Below, one piece after another: positions 11,311 through 21,555 of a stretch of DNA of 64,000 nt (positions within the stretch are counted from its first letter, which is position 1; the number at the start of each line of letters is the position of its first letter). Source of the DNA: Hemerocallis citrina (taxonomy: Eukaryota; Streptophyta; Magnoliopsida; Asparagales; Asphodelaceae); the NCBI GenBank assembly GCA_017893485.1, contig CM030359.1:28648430-28712429 (forward strand), in the 5' to 3' direction. Made by a program: the position numbers and the translations under genes. The notes under the pieces are model-generated. The model saw nothing but the letters and a program-made list of their open reading frames with translations, was not told the origin of the DNA and ran no database searches.

Positions 11311-12420
11311 AGCCCATCTCTGATCCGCGCTTCAGATCGCTCCAAAAAGCGTGCCCAAATCTGATAAATCTGAAAATTAATTAGTAATCAATTAAAAATT
11401 ATTTTTAATTTGAAAAATTAATTAATAATTCAAAAATAATTATTTTAATTCGAAAAATAATTAAAAACCCGAAAAAATAATTAAAATTGAATTTATCAAT
11501 TATAAAATTCGAAAGAGTGATTTTGAGTTTGTAGAACATTCCATAAAATTCAGAGAAATATGAAGAACTATGGAAAAATTCCCCAAAAATTCCAGAAAAT
11601 TCAGAAAAATCCAAAAAAATATGGGACAATCCAGGAATATATTCACTGCTAATGCCTTCAGAAGCCGCAGATCAGTTCCAGGTATCATCGAACACTCCGA
11701 CTGTTAAGATTATTCGCCAGATCCTAAAAATAAGACGTACTACTTCCCAAAAGCCATGAAAATCGCCTTTCGGGAGTGGGGGGCTTATGATGATGGTAAA
11801 AATCGCAGCAGATCAGAGTCGTACGATCCCTGTACGGATTTCAAAGTATCTACAGGCAGATTAGCCATCACATGCCTATTTTACAGGCCTGGGCACACTC
11901 CAAAACATAGGCTTCTCTCAAACCCATAAAAGTGACAGGTTAAGCCCACTAAGAGAGACGCCCAGCTCATATTGGTTAGGAGTCAAATCTCTCATCCCCT
12001 GACAGGGATATCTTATCTCTTCATGGGGGAAGACATGAAAGATCCAACGGTCACAATTCGATCTCTAGAATGTCTCTCGGGCCTATAAATACGTCCCCTC
12101 TTCAGTTTCCAGGTAATCAAAAATTCACCAGTTTTCACTCTCTTACTTTCTCTCTTTCTGGTTCTGACTTGGGCGTCGGAGGGTCTGTCGCCGGGGGCAA
12201 CCCCCCTGGTGTTTCAGATGTTTTGCAGGTCCATCGGCCGCATTATCCACCGTTAAATTTAGATCACAGGAGGTTAATCAACGATCCAGATTCAATCTCA
12301 GGAGCTCTAACCTCTTTTAACGGCCAAGACATAGGTTTGACTTTTAGTAGTTTCCATCAATTATTAACTCACTATCTGTTTGCTCCCACACCGAAATAAG
12401 CAGCAACACACGCATTGTTA
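11311..12420 (+). mobile_element. Ty3/gypsy-type LTR fragment (plus orientation)
   Basis: The order is as in plant gypsy LTRs: an A/T-rich U3, shared blocks (ACTACTTCCCAAAAGCCATG; GGCTTATGATGATGGTAAAA), then a TATA box CTATAAATAC at about 12083, and downstream the GACTTGGGCGTCGGAGGGTC / CCGGGGGCAACCCCCC / TTTTGCAGGT block seen just after the start site in many plant gypsy LTRs. A second copy of the U3 half is at about 49650-50228. The open frame at 12070-12399 overlays the LTR and is not a gene. The end is cut off where hAT sequence begins. Confidence 0.7.
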
Positions 12421-13221
12421 GATTTACAAATGACACTAATGCCTTCTCCCATTTATAATATTAGAGATATGGCTAGAGATCTATTAACTCCTCCTGTCTC
12501 CACAGTTGCTTCAGAAAGTACTTTTCTACAAGTGGCAGAGTTCTAATAGATTACAGGAATCGCTTGAAGCCAGATTCGTTGGAGATACTCTTGTGCACTG
12601 AAGATTGGATGAAGGCTGAAGACAAGACTTAAGAAAAATCGACATCTACATCAACAAGTGGATGCAACTCGCCTGAAGTCCAACAATAAGATTAGGAAAT
12701 TTAGGGTGATATATGAGATCTTAGGTTTAGGTAAAGTAGAGGTGCACGACAGTAGTTCATTGCCCTCTCTTCAATCTAACTCTAGGTTATCTCAAACTCT
12801 AGATTCTGATTATCTGTTCAAATATGTAAATGTAAAATTGTAAATCAAGAAGTATTGTACGTTCTTTATGAGTATCTATTACTTGTATTTGTATGTAAAA
12901 AACTTGTAAAAAGTTCATAGTAGTTGAAATGAATAAATATGTATTTTTTTACTCTTATACAGTTAGAATTGTTGTAAACTTTTATTTTTTAAAGTGAAGT
13001 TGTAAAAAAAAAATTTTAAAAATTAAAAAAATTTAACCGGGTCTACCCGCTACCTAGTCCGACCCGAAATGGGTTTGACCCGAATAGGTTTGCTAGTCGA
13101 ATGGGTTGAAATTTTGGATTTCGAATCCGGCCCGGTTAAGCCCGCAACCCGACCCGAACCTGTCCTAACTTGGCTGCAACCCGCACGGGTCCGATCCGGA
13201 TCGAACTGAATGCCACCCCTA
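12421..13221 (+). mobile_element. hAT element remnant, 3' end
   Basis: The transposase tail above is followed by about 390 bp of A/T-rich sequence, then a subterminal region (13035-13205) dense in ACCCGACCCGAA-type words, ending TGCCACCCCTA at 13211-13221, the complement of the common hAT terminus TAGGGGTGGCA. The 5' end is missing, so no target duplication can be tested. It ends 415 bp before the TAT start codon. Confidence 0.7.
12430..12632 (+). pseudogene. hAT transposase C-terminal (dimerisation) fragment, frameshifted
   Basis: Frame 1 reads ...ARDLLTPPVSTVASESTF and then runs into stops. A second frame continues STSGRVLIDYRNRLKPDSLE and ...LCTEDWM. Together these are the typical end of plant hAT transposases, where the conserved C-terminal block supports dimer formation. 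One T appears lost near 12529, splitting the two frames. Only the last ~65 codons remain; the catalytic part is absent. Clearly dead. Confidence 0.85.
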
Positions 13222-13489
13222 CCTATAGTCATCATATAGGGCTCTGCACATAGAAATCTTCACTATATTTTTGGACAAAAATAGCAAAATAGAAAGAGGT
13301 AAAGTAAATTTATTTTGGACCTTAAACGCCAACGTGGCCACCTTTCAATCACCTTCACAGTTACAAAGGAGTGTACAACTCTTATTTCATCCGTTAACCC
13401 ATACCAAGTTTTTCAATATTTTAAACTACTTTAAAAACCAAAAACAAAAAATTCTTAAAAACCTTCCCAGCCTTCCGCCATTCCCCACC

Positions 13490-13636
13490 TCTCATATATT
13501 AACCCCCACGTTGCATTGCAAATCTGATACAAAACAAAAGACAAGTGTTAGAAAAAAGAGAGCAAAGAAAACACAGACACAAACAAGTTTTTGTTTCTTC
13601 CTTCAATCTCTTCTTCAACCTCAATTCTCTCTTCTC
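13490..13636 (+). promoter_or_regulatory. Putative core promoter and 5' leader of the TAT-like gene
   Basis: TATATTAA at 13495-13502 sits about 140 bp before the start codon, in a C/T-rich context (CCCCACCTC...AACCCCCACG) typical of plant core promoters. The sequence after it is A-rich then CT-rich (TTTCTTCCTTCAATCTCTTC), as in plant leaders. The upstream hAT remnant ends at 13221, so only about 270 bp of non-element DNA precedes the TATA box. Confidence 0.5.
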
Positions 13637-16600
13637 ATGGCACCTACAACTCAGGTAATCAAACAGTTCTCAATCTCGAACCATTGTCATCTAATTTAAA
13701 TTTTTTTCCATACGTTATAGCCTGGTCTCGAAACTGGGAGACCTCGCTTTATCCGTCTGAGCTACAACTCAGTGGTCATATTTCATTTCATTTTTCATTT
13801 TTTTCGCAGGTTGAGGAGAATGATGTTTACAGGAATGGAGGAGTGAAAGGGATTGGTGTACGAAAATGCAACCCAAGTTTGCTGCCAAATAGGCTCACAA
13901 TAAGGGGGGTTTTGTCGGAGCTGCTTTCGTGTGTGAATAAGGAGAAGAAGTTGGTGTCATTGGCACTAGGGGATGCCTCAGCCTATGGCTGCTTTTTGGA
14001 GGGCAAGAAGGGGTTTTCAGATGCTCTTGTTTCGACCGTCGAGTCGTCGGATTATGACTGCTATGCCCCGTCTTTTGGCTTCAGCTCCGGCCGCCGGTGA
14101 GAAGTTTATATACATTGTTATTGTTGTTAAATTGTCTGTGTTTCTGAAAGTATATATGTTATTGATTTGTTATCTCAAAGCCTGATCAAAGGCGGCAAGA
14201 AGGATATGGTTGGCTGGAATGATAATCTCTAGGCTTATACTCCCTCCGTTTCACTTTAAGTGATATTTAGAGGTTTTTCCTTGTTTCAATTTAAGTGATA
14301 TTATCCAAAGAAATTTCATTTTTTTCTAAGAAAGTCCTTATTTATGTTGATATTTTTTCTTAATTACTTATCTTAATCCTATCAAACATTCTTAGAAAAT
14401 TGTACTTTCAACTTTCTAGATTTTATTTTCTCCACAAAATTAATGTCAACTCCATCTCAAAGAGTTGGTGTAAAAAGAATGTCTTGAAATTGAGAAAACA
14501 TTAATTACAATTTCTTGAAATCATAATTTGTATTGAAAAGAGAATTAGTAATTAAATCATGGAGACTTATTAATAAAGGTGTAAAGGGAAACAAATGTTT
14601 ATCTCACCCTTCCTTAATCTGTGTGCAAAACTCCTTGAATATCACTTAAATGAAACGGAGGGAGTATATCTCAGATAGGGGAAATTAGGGAGGGAAATTC
14701 TATAAACAGCAGTGTTGATTTTTTATGAGCCTTCACTAGTCACATGTGAGGTTATTTAATCGGGAAGTACAAACTACAACCTGTATGTGGGGTTTCGGTT
14801 AAGGTTATGTTTTTGTTTTGTTTTGATTTCTGTTCTAAGATGCATGTGGTTGCGAATTTTTGAGATGTCATTCTATGATATCAGAGCCCTGAATTCTCCA
14901 TTTTGTGTTTGAAATTTGAATGCCATTTTTCTTCTTATTCTTGTTTTTGTTTGTCTAGTTTGACTGATTGAGAGTCTAGACATTATTTTGTCTTTTCCTT
15001 TTGGCTTGGGAAAAAGAAAAACGAAAAAGAAAAAGAAAACATTATGTGGACAATTACTTCAATTTTTTTTAAAATTAATTTTCAGTAGGTCTCACACGTT
15101 TGTTATGATTAATTAACATTAGTGCACTGAAATTAATGGTAGATTTTTTTTCTCACTAGATTATGTATATGTTTCACATGTTTGTCATAATTAATCAACT
15201 TTAGTGCATAAAACTTATGCATGTTATCAACACATAGATATGCACTTGAACAGAATATCTAGCACAATATATAATTTTAGTTGAAAAAATAGAAGTAATA
15301 GAATGTCCCCGAGAAATTGTACCTCTTGCATAATCTCTCCAATCCCTCAAAATATCATGACAAGTCTCAAGGATAGCCCATGAACAAATCATATGCCTAT
15401 TTGATTTTAAATTAATTTCCACAGCATGCATCTCATATAATTATTATAATATATTTCCTAGGGTCATTTTCAGTGATTAATAAATTATTAATTAATGGGA
15501 GGAGTTCATTTGGCATTGTCCTTCCTAATAGTAATGGGGAACACTCCTATGCTACTCACGTGTCATGCCTACACCCTTTTTGTCTCATATTTAGAGCATA
15601 TGTAGTTGTCAAATATCGATAAAATGGATATTTAGTAAACGAACGAGCTGCACTTATTTGCCAAATATCCATTTTATCGATAAATCGCTACGGTCAATTG
15701 CTATAAATGAGAATTGATATAGCTTTTATCGATAAGTGAGGGACGGCATTCGAAGTGTCGTCCCACGAAAAAAAATAATTTTTTATTCGTCGGACGGCAC
15801 TTCAAGTGCCGTCCCGTCCGTTTGAAAAAATAATCAATTTTTCGCTTTATTTATCGCCAAAAAGTCTTGGCCATCCGAAATCCTCGGACGGCTTGTATTT
15901 TTTTAATTTTTTTTGCAATTTTTGAAAATATTTTTGCAATTTTTTAAATTTTTTTTGCAATTTCTGAAATGTTTTCGTAATTTTTTGAAATTTTTTTGTA
16001 ATTAATGAATTGTTTTTTTAATTTCCGAAAAAAGGAAGAGGACAAAAAAAATAGCACTGGGCTCTTGGACGGCACTTCATGTGCCGTCCGTCCCACCTGC
16101 TTTGAAATATATATATATTTTTTTTCCTTCTCCGACGGCACTTCATGTGCCGTCCGTTCTTGAAGACGAAAATTTATTATTTTTTTAAATTTTTTCCACT
16201 CCGACGGCACTTCATGTGCCGTCGCTTAATATTTTATTATAAATTGCTATAAAATAGCTTTGCACGAGTGCAGCAAAATTGAGAATCCTATTTCTATTTA
16301 TCCATATATGGATATTTTGACAGTAAACTACAGATGCTCTTAAGGCCTATTATTATTCAATTTAGTTCTAATGTTAATATTATGTGATTATAGTAAGAGT
16401 GTGTCACTATAATGTTATTATTAAAAATAAAAATTAATTAACTTTGATTATTATTAGAAATTATTCGTACAAGCCCATCACCTATGTGCACACATCCTAA
16501 AGCACTTCACAAAGATCTACTAGAACTTCGACCAGATCATACAGAAAGTGCCCGTCTACTCCAAGTACAGAAAATCTTTAGAAACCCCAATTTATTGGAG

Positions 16601-19600
16601 AGTTTCTTTTCTCCAAGTAAAAACCAGTGCGTATCAGTATAATGTAAGAAAGATTTGAATACCAGACTTCCTCTGATCTAAAGCAAGATGTGATGATGCA
16701 TGCATCTTTCACCTTCATATATGGGATGAGAACAGGGACATGTAAGCTACAGATCAGCACCAAGATAGACTAAGGCATAACAATCCAATACAGACGGAAA
16801 TACTAAGACCAACAAACTAGTTATTACGTACAAGAAAGGATGAGTTCATTATCATAATTTATAAAATCTATGTTTTCTGGGTCTTCTTTCGTTCTCTAGT
16901 AAAGACACGTGCATGTTCGTTGACATACGCTTACTGTTTGCTAACTAGAATTACGTACTAATGATTTTGTGCGTCAGCCATCGCTGGTGGATGATTTAAT
17001 CATGCGTGATAATTAATTGACTCTACAGAGTAAAATACTGGAAAGAATTGTACGTGGTCCGGAAATATAATGTTTTCGATCTTTACCAAGAAAAGTAATT
17101 ATTAACCCCTATGTTTCATTAATGAGCAAATAACGAAACAATATAATTTTGAGGGAAAACAATTTAACCTGTTTAATTACATTTTTTGTTCCAAACTTTT
17201 TCGAATAATTTCATTAATCCGAGATGCTATTCTAAGTAACCGTACGTATTTTTGCTCTCTTGCCGAAAACTAGTGCGGTAGCAGAGTACCTGTCGCGGAG
17301 TCTGTCACAGACGCAACACAAGTTCCAAGAATCCGATGTGTTCCTAACAGCAGGTGGGACACAAGCCCTCCACGTGTGCCTGACAGCGCTAGCGATGCCT
17401 GGGTGCAATGTGTTGCTACCCCGGCCAGGTTTCCCTCCGTACGAGTCTGCATGCGACATCCTTGGCATTGAGCCACGCTACTACGACCTCCAGCCACACA
17501 AAAAGTGGGAGGTAGATTTGGGCCAAGTCAAGACTCTTGTGGACGCTGCCACAATCGGGATTGTTGTCATCAACCCTAACAACCCTTGCGGGGCTGTCTA
17601 CTCTTCCCACCACCTCCTTCAGGTTTGTACATACTACTGATAGAGATCACAATGCACAAGTATACAAATGAATCCACACAACAAACAATGATATGGAAAA
17701 GAGGAGACGATACTTTATTGATACTGAAAACATTACTTGTTCTTGTTTTTGTTTTGGATTAGGAATCAATGCCCCGTAACCTAACCACCGAAACATAAAT
17801 ACAATGCCAAGAAAAATCTGCAAAATTTAACTCATGCATTCTGCTGCCTAGACAATTTTGCTAATCAACTGATTAATTTCTGAAAGATATAGTTTTTGAT
17901 GAATTTCATGAGAGAACAGCTCTCTTTCACAATCTGAAAGTCCATAAGAACTTCTGCCGCGAATGCATATAACACTTTGACACAACTATATGTCTATGTT
18001 TTGGATTTGTACAGTTCGAGCTATATTTTCCCACCCTTGCACATCGAACTTTACTCCCAGAAAGTATATATAGTTATAACATTCAAAGGGTTTATAACAC
18101 CGCGCGCGCCTTCCGTTTTGAGTGCTAACCACCACTTCATTTCAAGTTATGTCCATAGTTTTTGGCATCTCCCTAAAATCGTGATGTTGTTTGGTATGGA
18201 AAAACCTCGTTGTCACTGCACATTTGAAGTTCCGAACTTGAGATCTCCCACTAGGATGGTAGTAGTAGTACCACATAATCTAAGCTCAAATTGTCGGTCT
18301 AAATTTACATAAAAGTTCGTATTTAGAGTCTAATTATATATAGTTTACTATTTCCCTTATTTTTGGGTTATTTTTGCAGATTGCTGAGACTACAGGAGCA
18401 CTGAACATTCCGGTGATTGCAGATGAGGTATACGGACATATGGTGTTTGGAGGCCACAAATTTGTCCAACTCTCCTCTTTCTCTCACTTAGCACCAGTCA
18501 TTAATATTGGATCCTTATCGAAAAGATGGATGGTTCCTGGATGGCGCCTCGGCTGGGTGGCATTCTGCGATCCCTATGGGTCTCTTAAACAAGTAATCAA
18601 GAGAAGCTTTCACATCTATTAAACTTCATTTTGTCATCGTTTCTTTAGGTTGCCATATTATTTCATTTTCCGTTTAAATTATAGATTTTGTATCAAATAG
18701 CCGAGAAAGGAATGATACATTTCAAGCAAAAATTGTGCACATTTTGTCTACAATGTTGTTTCTTTCTCACTCAGAAAATTGGAATGACCATCACTATCTT
18801 TTGTTGTTATAGGTGAAGAATGCAATGGAGAATCTTATGAATGTGACTTCAGGCCCAGCTTCTGTAATTCAGGTTGAATTACCATATAAATTTGCCTTCT
18901 TGTGAAATCACATTACCATAATTCTGTTAATACTGATTTGGGGAAATTAGGGTTAGAGTTAATCTCTAGCCGTTTAAGATATTATATCCTGTTTATCAGT
19001 ATTGGAATATCACAGAGCACTATCTCTAGACCAGCTTATAAAGAGATTAGACTGGATTTAGGGTACTGGGCTTTTAGCCCACTCAACCCGTTCCAATAAT
19101 TAATACATAATACGTGTAAACCCGTGTTGCCCCATAGAATAATATACACAATATTATCCTATTATACTGAGAATATACTTATACATCCAATAATCTCCTC
19201 CTATATTCTCAATATATTAGGCTAAGCAATGTTATAATATTGGATCACAAAAATTCAAACATTATTGAATCTTAAAGAACATGGATAATAGACTAAATCA
19301 ATTATAACTTGAATAGTTCAAATATGACTAAACCAAAATAATCAAATAGTTCTAAAACCATATCAAAACAGAATAGTTCACAATGACTAAACCAACTAGA
19401 GAAACTGTCATAGTTTCAAAATCAACCAAAGCAAATAAACTTCAAGAACAAAATATGAGTTTTAAGCTCATGAACACAAGAGTCTTAAACTCAACAGAAG
19501 TTTTATCAAGCAAGTGGCAAATTTATTCTTTCGATAAATAAGCCAAAACTATATCCTTACAAACTGCTTTATGTTTACTCCAAATCAGTATTAACAATCT

Positions 19601-20673
19601 TAAGATATTATACACTGCTTATCAGTATTGGAATATCACAGAGCACTATCTCTAGATCAGCTTATAAAGAGATTAGACTGGGTTTAGGGTACTGGGCTTC
19701 TAGCCCACTCAACCCGTACCAATAATTAATACATAACACGTGTAAACCCGTGTTGTCCCATAGAATAATATACACAATATTATCCTATTATACTGAGAAT
19801 ATATTTATACATCCAACAAATTCTTACTACAAACGTTCTACTTTCTTATTAATTTGTTGTTTTAAAAATTTACAACAGGCTGCAGTTCCTGCCATTCTAT
19901 CAGACTCCCACGAGGAATTCCACAAGAACGTCCTCAGAGTGTTGGAATCCTCCGTTGAAACTCTCTATGAAAGCATAAACCAAATAAATGCGCTCAAATG
20001 CCACTCAAAGCCTCAGGGTTCCATGTTCCTTATGGTTCGCATTTTCAACTTAATAACTTCTTTAATTCGACTCAAACACATGCATTGCATGCACAATGTA
20101 ACAAATGTGGTTGATCAACTGCACGATCATACTTACACGGCTCCTTAAAATATTATAAATTATAATCCATTTAAGAGGTGCTCGATTTGGTGGCAGGTTG
20201 AGGTAGATATAGACCATCTTCAAGGCATTAGAGACGACATGGAGTTTGCCAAGGAGTTGATGAAGGAAGAATCTGTGATGCTTCTTCCAGGTTAAATCTC
20301 GAAACTGAACATATCAATATATTCTAAGTTACTAAAGCTCCTATCAACCTCATTGCATGAAAATTTTACTGCAATCTAGGAATCATTTAGAATTATGGCA
20401 AGTTCCGATACTAAACATGACGATCTCAGGTTGCTATTGATTGTAAAATCTTTGACTTAGATGTTTGATTCCTTAAATGGTTCATGATTTATACTTTTTT
20501 TTTGGTTCTCTTCTTGTTCTACCTCTAATTATGAAATTATGTTCTATCTTTTAGGTTCTGTAATTGGGTTGAAGAATTGGGTGAGGTTGTTCTTCGGGGC
20601 TCCAAGCGAACTCTTAACAGAAGCTTGTGACAGGATCAAGTCCTTTTGTGAAAGGAGGTGGATACAGAATTGA
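13637..20673 (+). CDS. Tyrosine aminotransferase-like (TAT / nicotianamine aminotransferase family) PLP enzyme, 8 coding exons
   Basis: Exons 13637-13654, 13810-14096, 17274-17622, 18380-18592, 18813-18872, 19879-20034, 20197-20290 and 20555-20673 join in frame with GT-AG borders to 431 codons, the usual family length. It is a fold-type I, PLP-dependent aminotransferase. Family members move the amino group of tyrosine (or related substrates) to 2-oxoglutarate, giving 4-hydroxyphenylpyruvate, usually in the cytosol; the exact substrate here is unknown. Visible residues: NPNNPCG (202-208), DEVYGH with Asp233 and Tyr236 (cofactor contacts), SLSKRW with Lys266 (Schiff-base lysine), GWRLGW with Arg274, and KNWVR with Arg403 (substrate carboxylate). 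All are intact. Exon 1 is only 18 nt (MAPTTQ), but exon 2 has no in-frame Met, which supports this start. Odd points: GDASAY replaces the usual GDPSAF, and introns 2 and 5 are swollen by transposons. No signal peptide is seen. SUR1-like C-S lyase is an alternative subfamily. Confidence 0.93.
13715..13782 (-). repeat. tRNA-like fragment (possible SINE head) in TAT intron 1
   Basis: On the minus strand, TAGCTCAGACGG resembles a pol III box A and AGTTTCGAGACC resembles box B, separated by only about 18 nt. That spacing suggests a tRNA-derived sequence lacking the anticodon arm. No full cloverleaf can be drawn and no SINE body fits in the 155-bp intron, so this is a short relic at most. Confidence 0.35.
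14240..14664. mobile_element. Stowaway-like MITE in TAT intron 2
   Basis: The termini CTCCCTCCGTTTCAC... and ...GAAACGGAGGGAG are inverted repeats of the Stowaway (Tc1/mariner-type) class, extended inward by AAGTGATATT / AATATCACTT. The element is 425 bp and is flanked by the TA dinucleotide at 14238-14239 and 14665-14666. It has no coding capacity and would rely on a mariner-like transposase. Confidence 0.93.
15594..16339. mobile_element. PIF/Harbinger-type MITE with palindromic cassettes, TAT intron 2
   Basis: Terminal repeats GAGCATATGTAGTT and AACTACAGATGCTC are flanked by a TTA duplication at 15591-15593 and 16340-16342. Length 746 bp, A/T-rich, non-coding. Inside are five copies of a palindrome of the form GACGGCAC-N5-GTGCCGTC or close variants, at about 15741, 15785, 16067, 16134 and 16202. 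The class is assigned from the termini and the TTA target site. Confidence 0.85.
16343..17273. other. Remainder of TAT intron 2, nothing recognised
   Basis: A/T-rich intronic sequence. Several small open frames but no domain, repeat or terminal inverted repeat that I can support. It ends with the acceptor of exon 3 (AAAACTAG at 17273). Confidence 0.5.
17623..18379. other. TAT intron 3, nothing recognised
   Basis: 757 bp of A/T-rich sequence between exons 3 and 4, with donor GTTTGT and acceptor TTTTTGCAG. No element termini were found. Confidence 0.55.
18974..19818. mobile_element. LTR-like direct repeats in TAT intron 5 (TRIM candidate)
   Basis: Two direct repeats of 219 bp, 18974-19192 and 19600-19818, lie at a constant offset of 626 bp with only scattered substitutions. 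Within them a 193-bp core starts TATTGGA and ends TCCAATA (first copy) or TCCAACA (second copy), which resembles the TGTTGG...CCAACA termini of plant LTRs. About 407 bp of A-rich non-coding DNA lies between. No primer-binding site or target duplication is evident, so a simple duplicated repeat remains possible. A 17-bp inverted repeat (18925-18941 against 19580-19596) brackets the first copy and the spacer. Confidence 0.5.
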
Positions 20674-20938
20674 TTGATCTCTTTTAAACACCATTACAAA
20701 AAGATCACACAGAATTTCGTCTTACATAGTTTTCTCACTTGTATCTTTTTTGTTTGGATCTTTTAAATACAAATCATGGCTGCTAGTAATAGTTCTTGGT
20801 TTTTGTTTAACATTTCATTACTTTTATGTGAAGTTAATTACACCATCCCTAAGAACAACATTCTAGTTTGGGTCTAATCACATGATGCTCTGAATTTATA
20901 TGTAACTCTTGTTAGAGTTTAAGTCACAAGCTCCAAAT
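20674..20938. other. TAT 3' flank up to the copia element
   Basis: A 265-bp A/T-rich region that should hold the TAT 3' UTR. No canonical AATAAA is seen. The copia LTR begins at 20939, so transcripts reading through would enter the LTR. Confidence 0.5.
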
Positions 20939-21515
20939 TGTTATGTTACGGTCTCCTTGGTGAATTCTAGATATTTCATCAAAAGATATTCTAAAGATAT
21001 TCTAGACCCCTTGAGAATTGTTTAGTTCTCCCATAAAATTTATGAGTCTCCACACTTCCCAGGGCAAGTGTGCAAGGCTCAAGAATAAGAAAGTTTATGA
21101 ATGTGCAAGGCTCAAGATACACGTGGTTGGGTGGTGTGCTAGTGGAGCATTAATATTGGGGTCTAGACACTTCCACCTTTGAATATAAATATAGGGTTAC
21201 TCCATCATTCTCAATCATCCAAGAATCAAAACACAAAAGCTCTGAAGGTCTTCGTATATAGAAGCAAGGTGAGTTGTGAGTGTTTCAACAGTGTGTATAA
21301 CTCTTGATACAGAGTGATCCTTTAGATAGAGAGGGTGTACAAGAGATATCCTTTTGAATACAAGGGTTCAAGTTGTGTTTTAACTTGGGTTGATTTTTTC
21401 TTGTACTTGTTATTTTATTCTAAAGGTATAAAATCTCTTTATCTTTTGAGTTTGTTTATATCTTTTTCTATCATGTTTTCTACTTGCGGGACGAGAGCTA
21501 TCTCTTTTCTTTACA
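20939..21515 (+). repeat. 5' LTR of the copia element
   Basis: 577 bp, TGTTATG...CTTTACA. It contains ATAAATATAGGG near 21187 as a possible TATA region and ends immediately before the primer-binding site. It shares long blocks with 23796-24360. Confidence 0.9.
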
Positions 21516-21516
21516 G

Positions 21517-21530
21517 TGGTATCAGAGCCA
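21517..21530 (+). other. Primer-binding site (initiator Met-tRNA type) of the copia element
   Basis: TGGTATCAGAGCC complements the 3' end of initiator methionine tRNA, the standard copia primer. It lies one base after the LTR. Confidence 0.85.
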
Positions 21531-21555
21531 GGTTCATGATCGTGGGTTGTTCGTC

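Noticed and set aside
12070..12399. 109-codon plus-strand frame as a gene
   Set aside because: It overlies the conserved TATA-to-GTCGGAGGGTC part of a gypsy LTR; no domain is seen.
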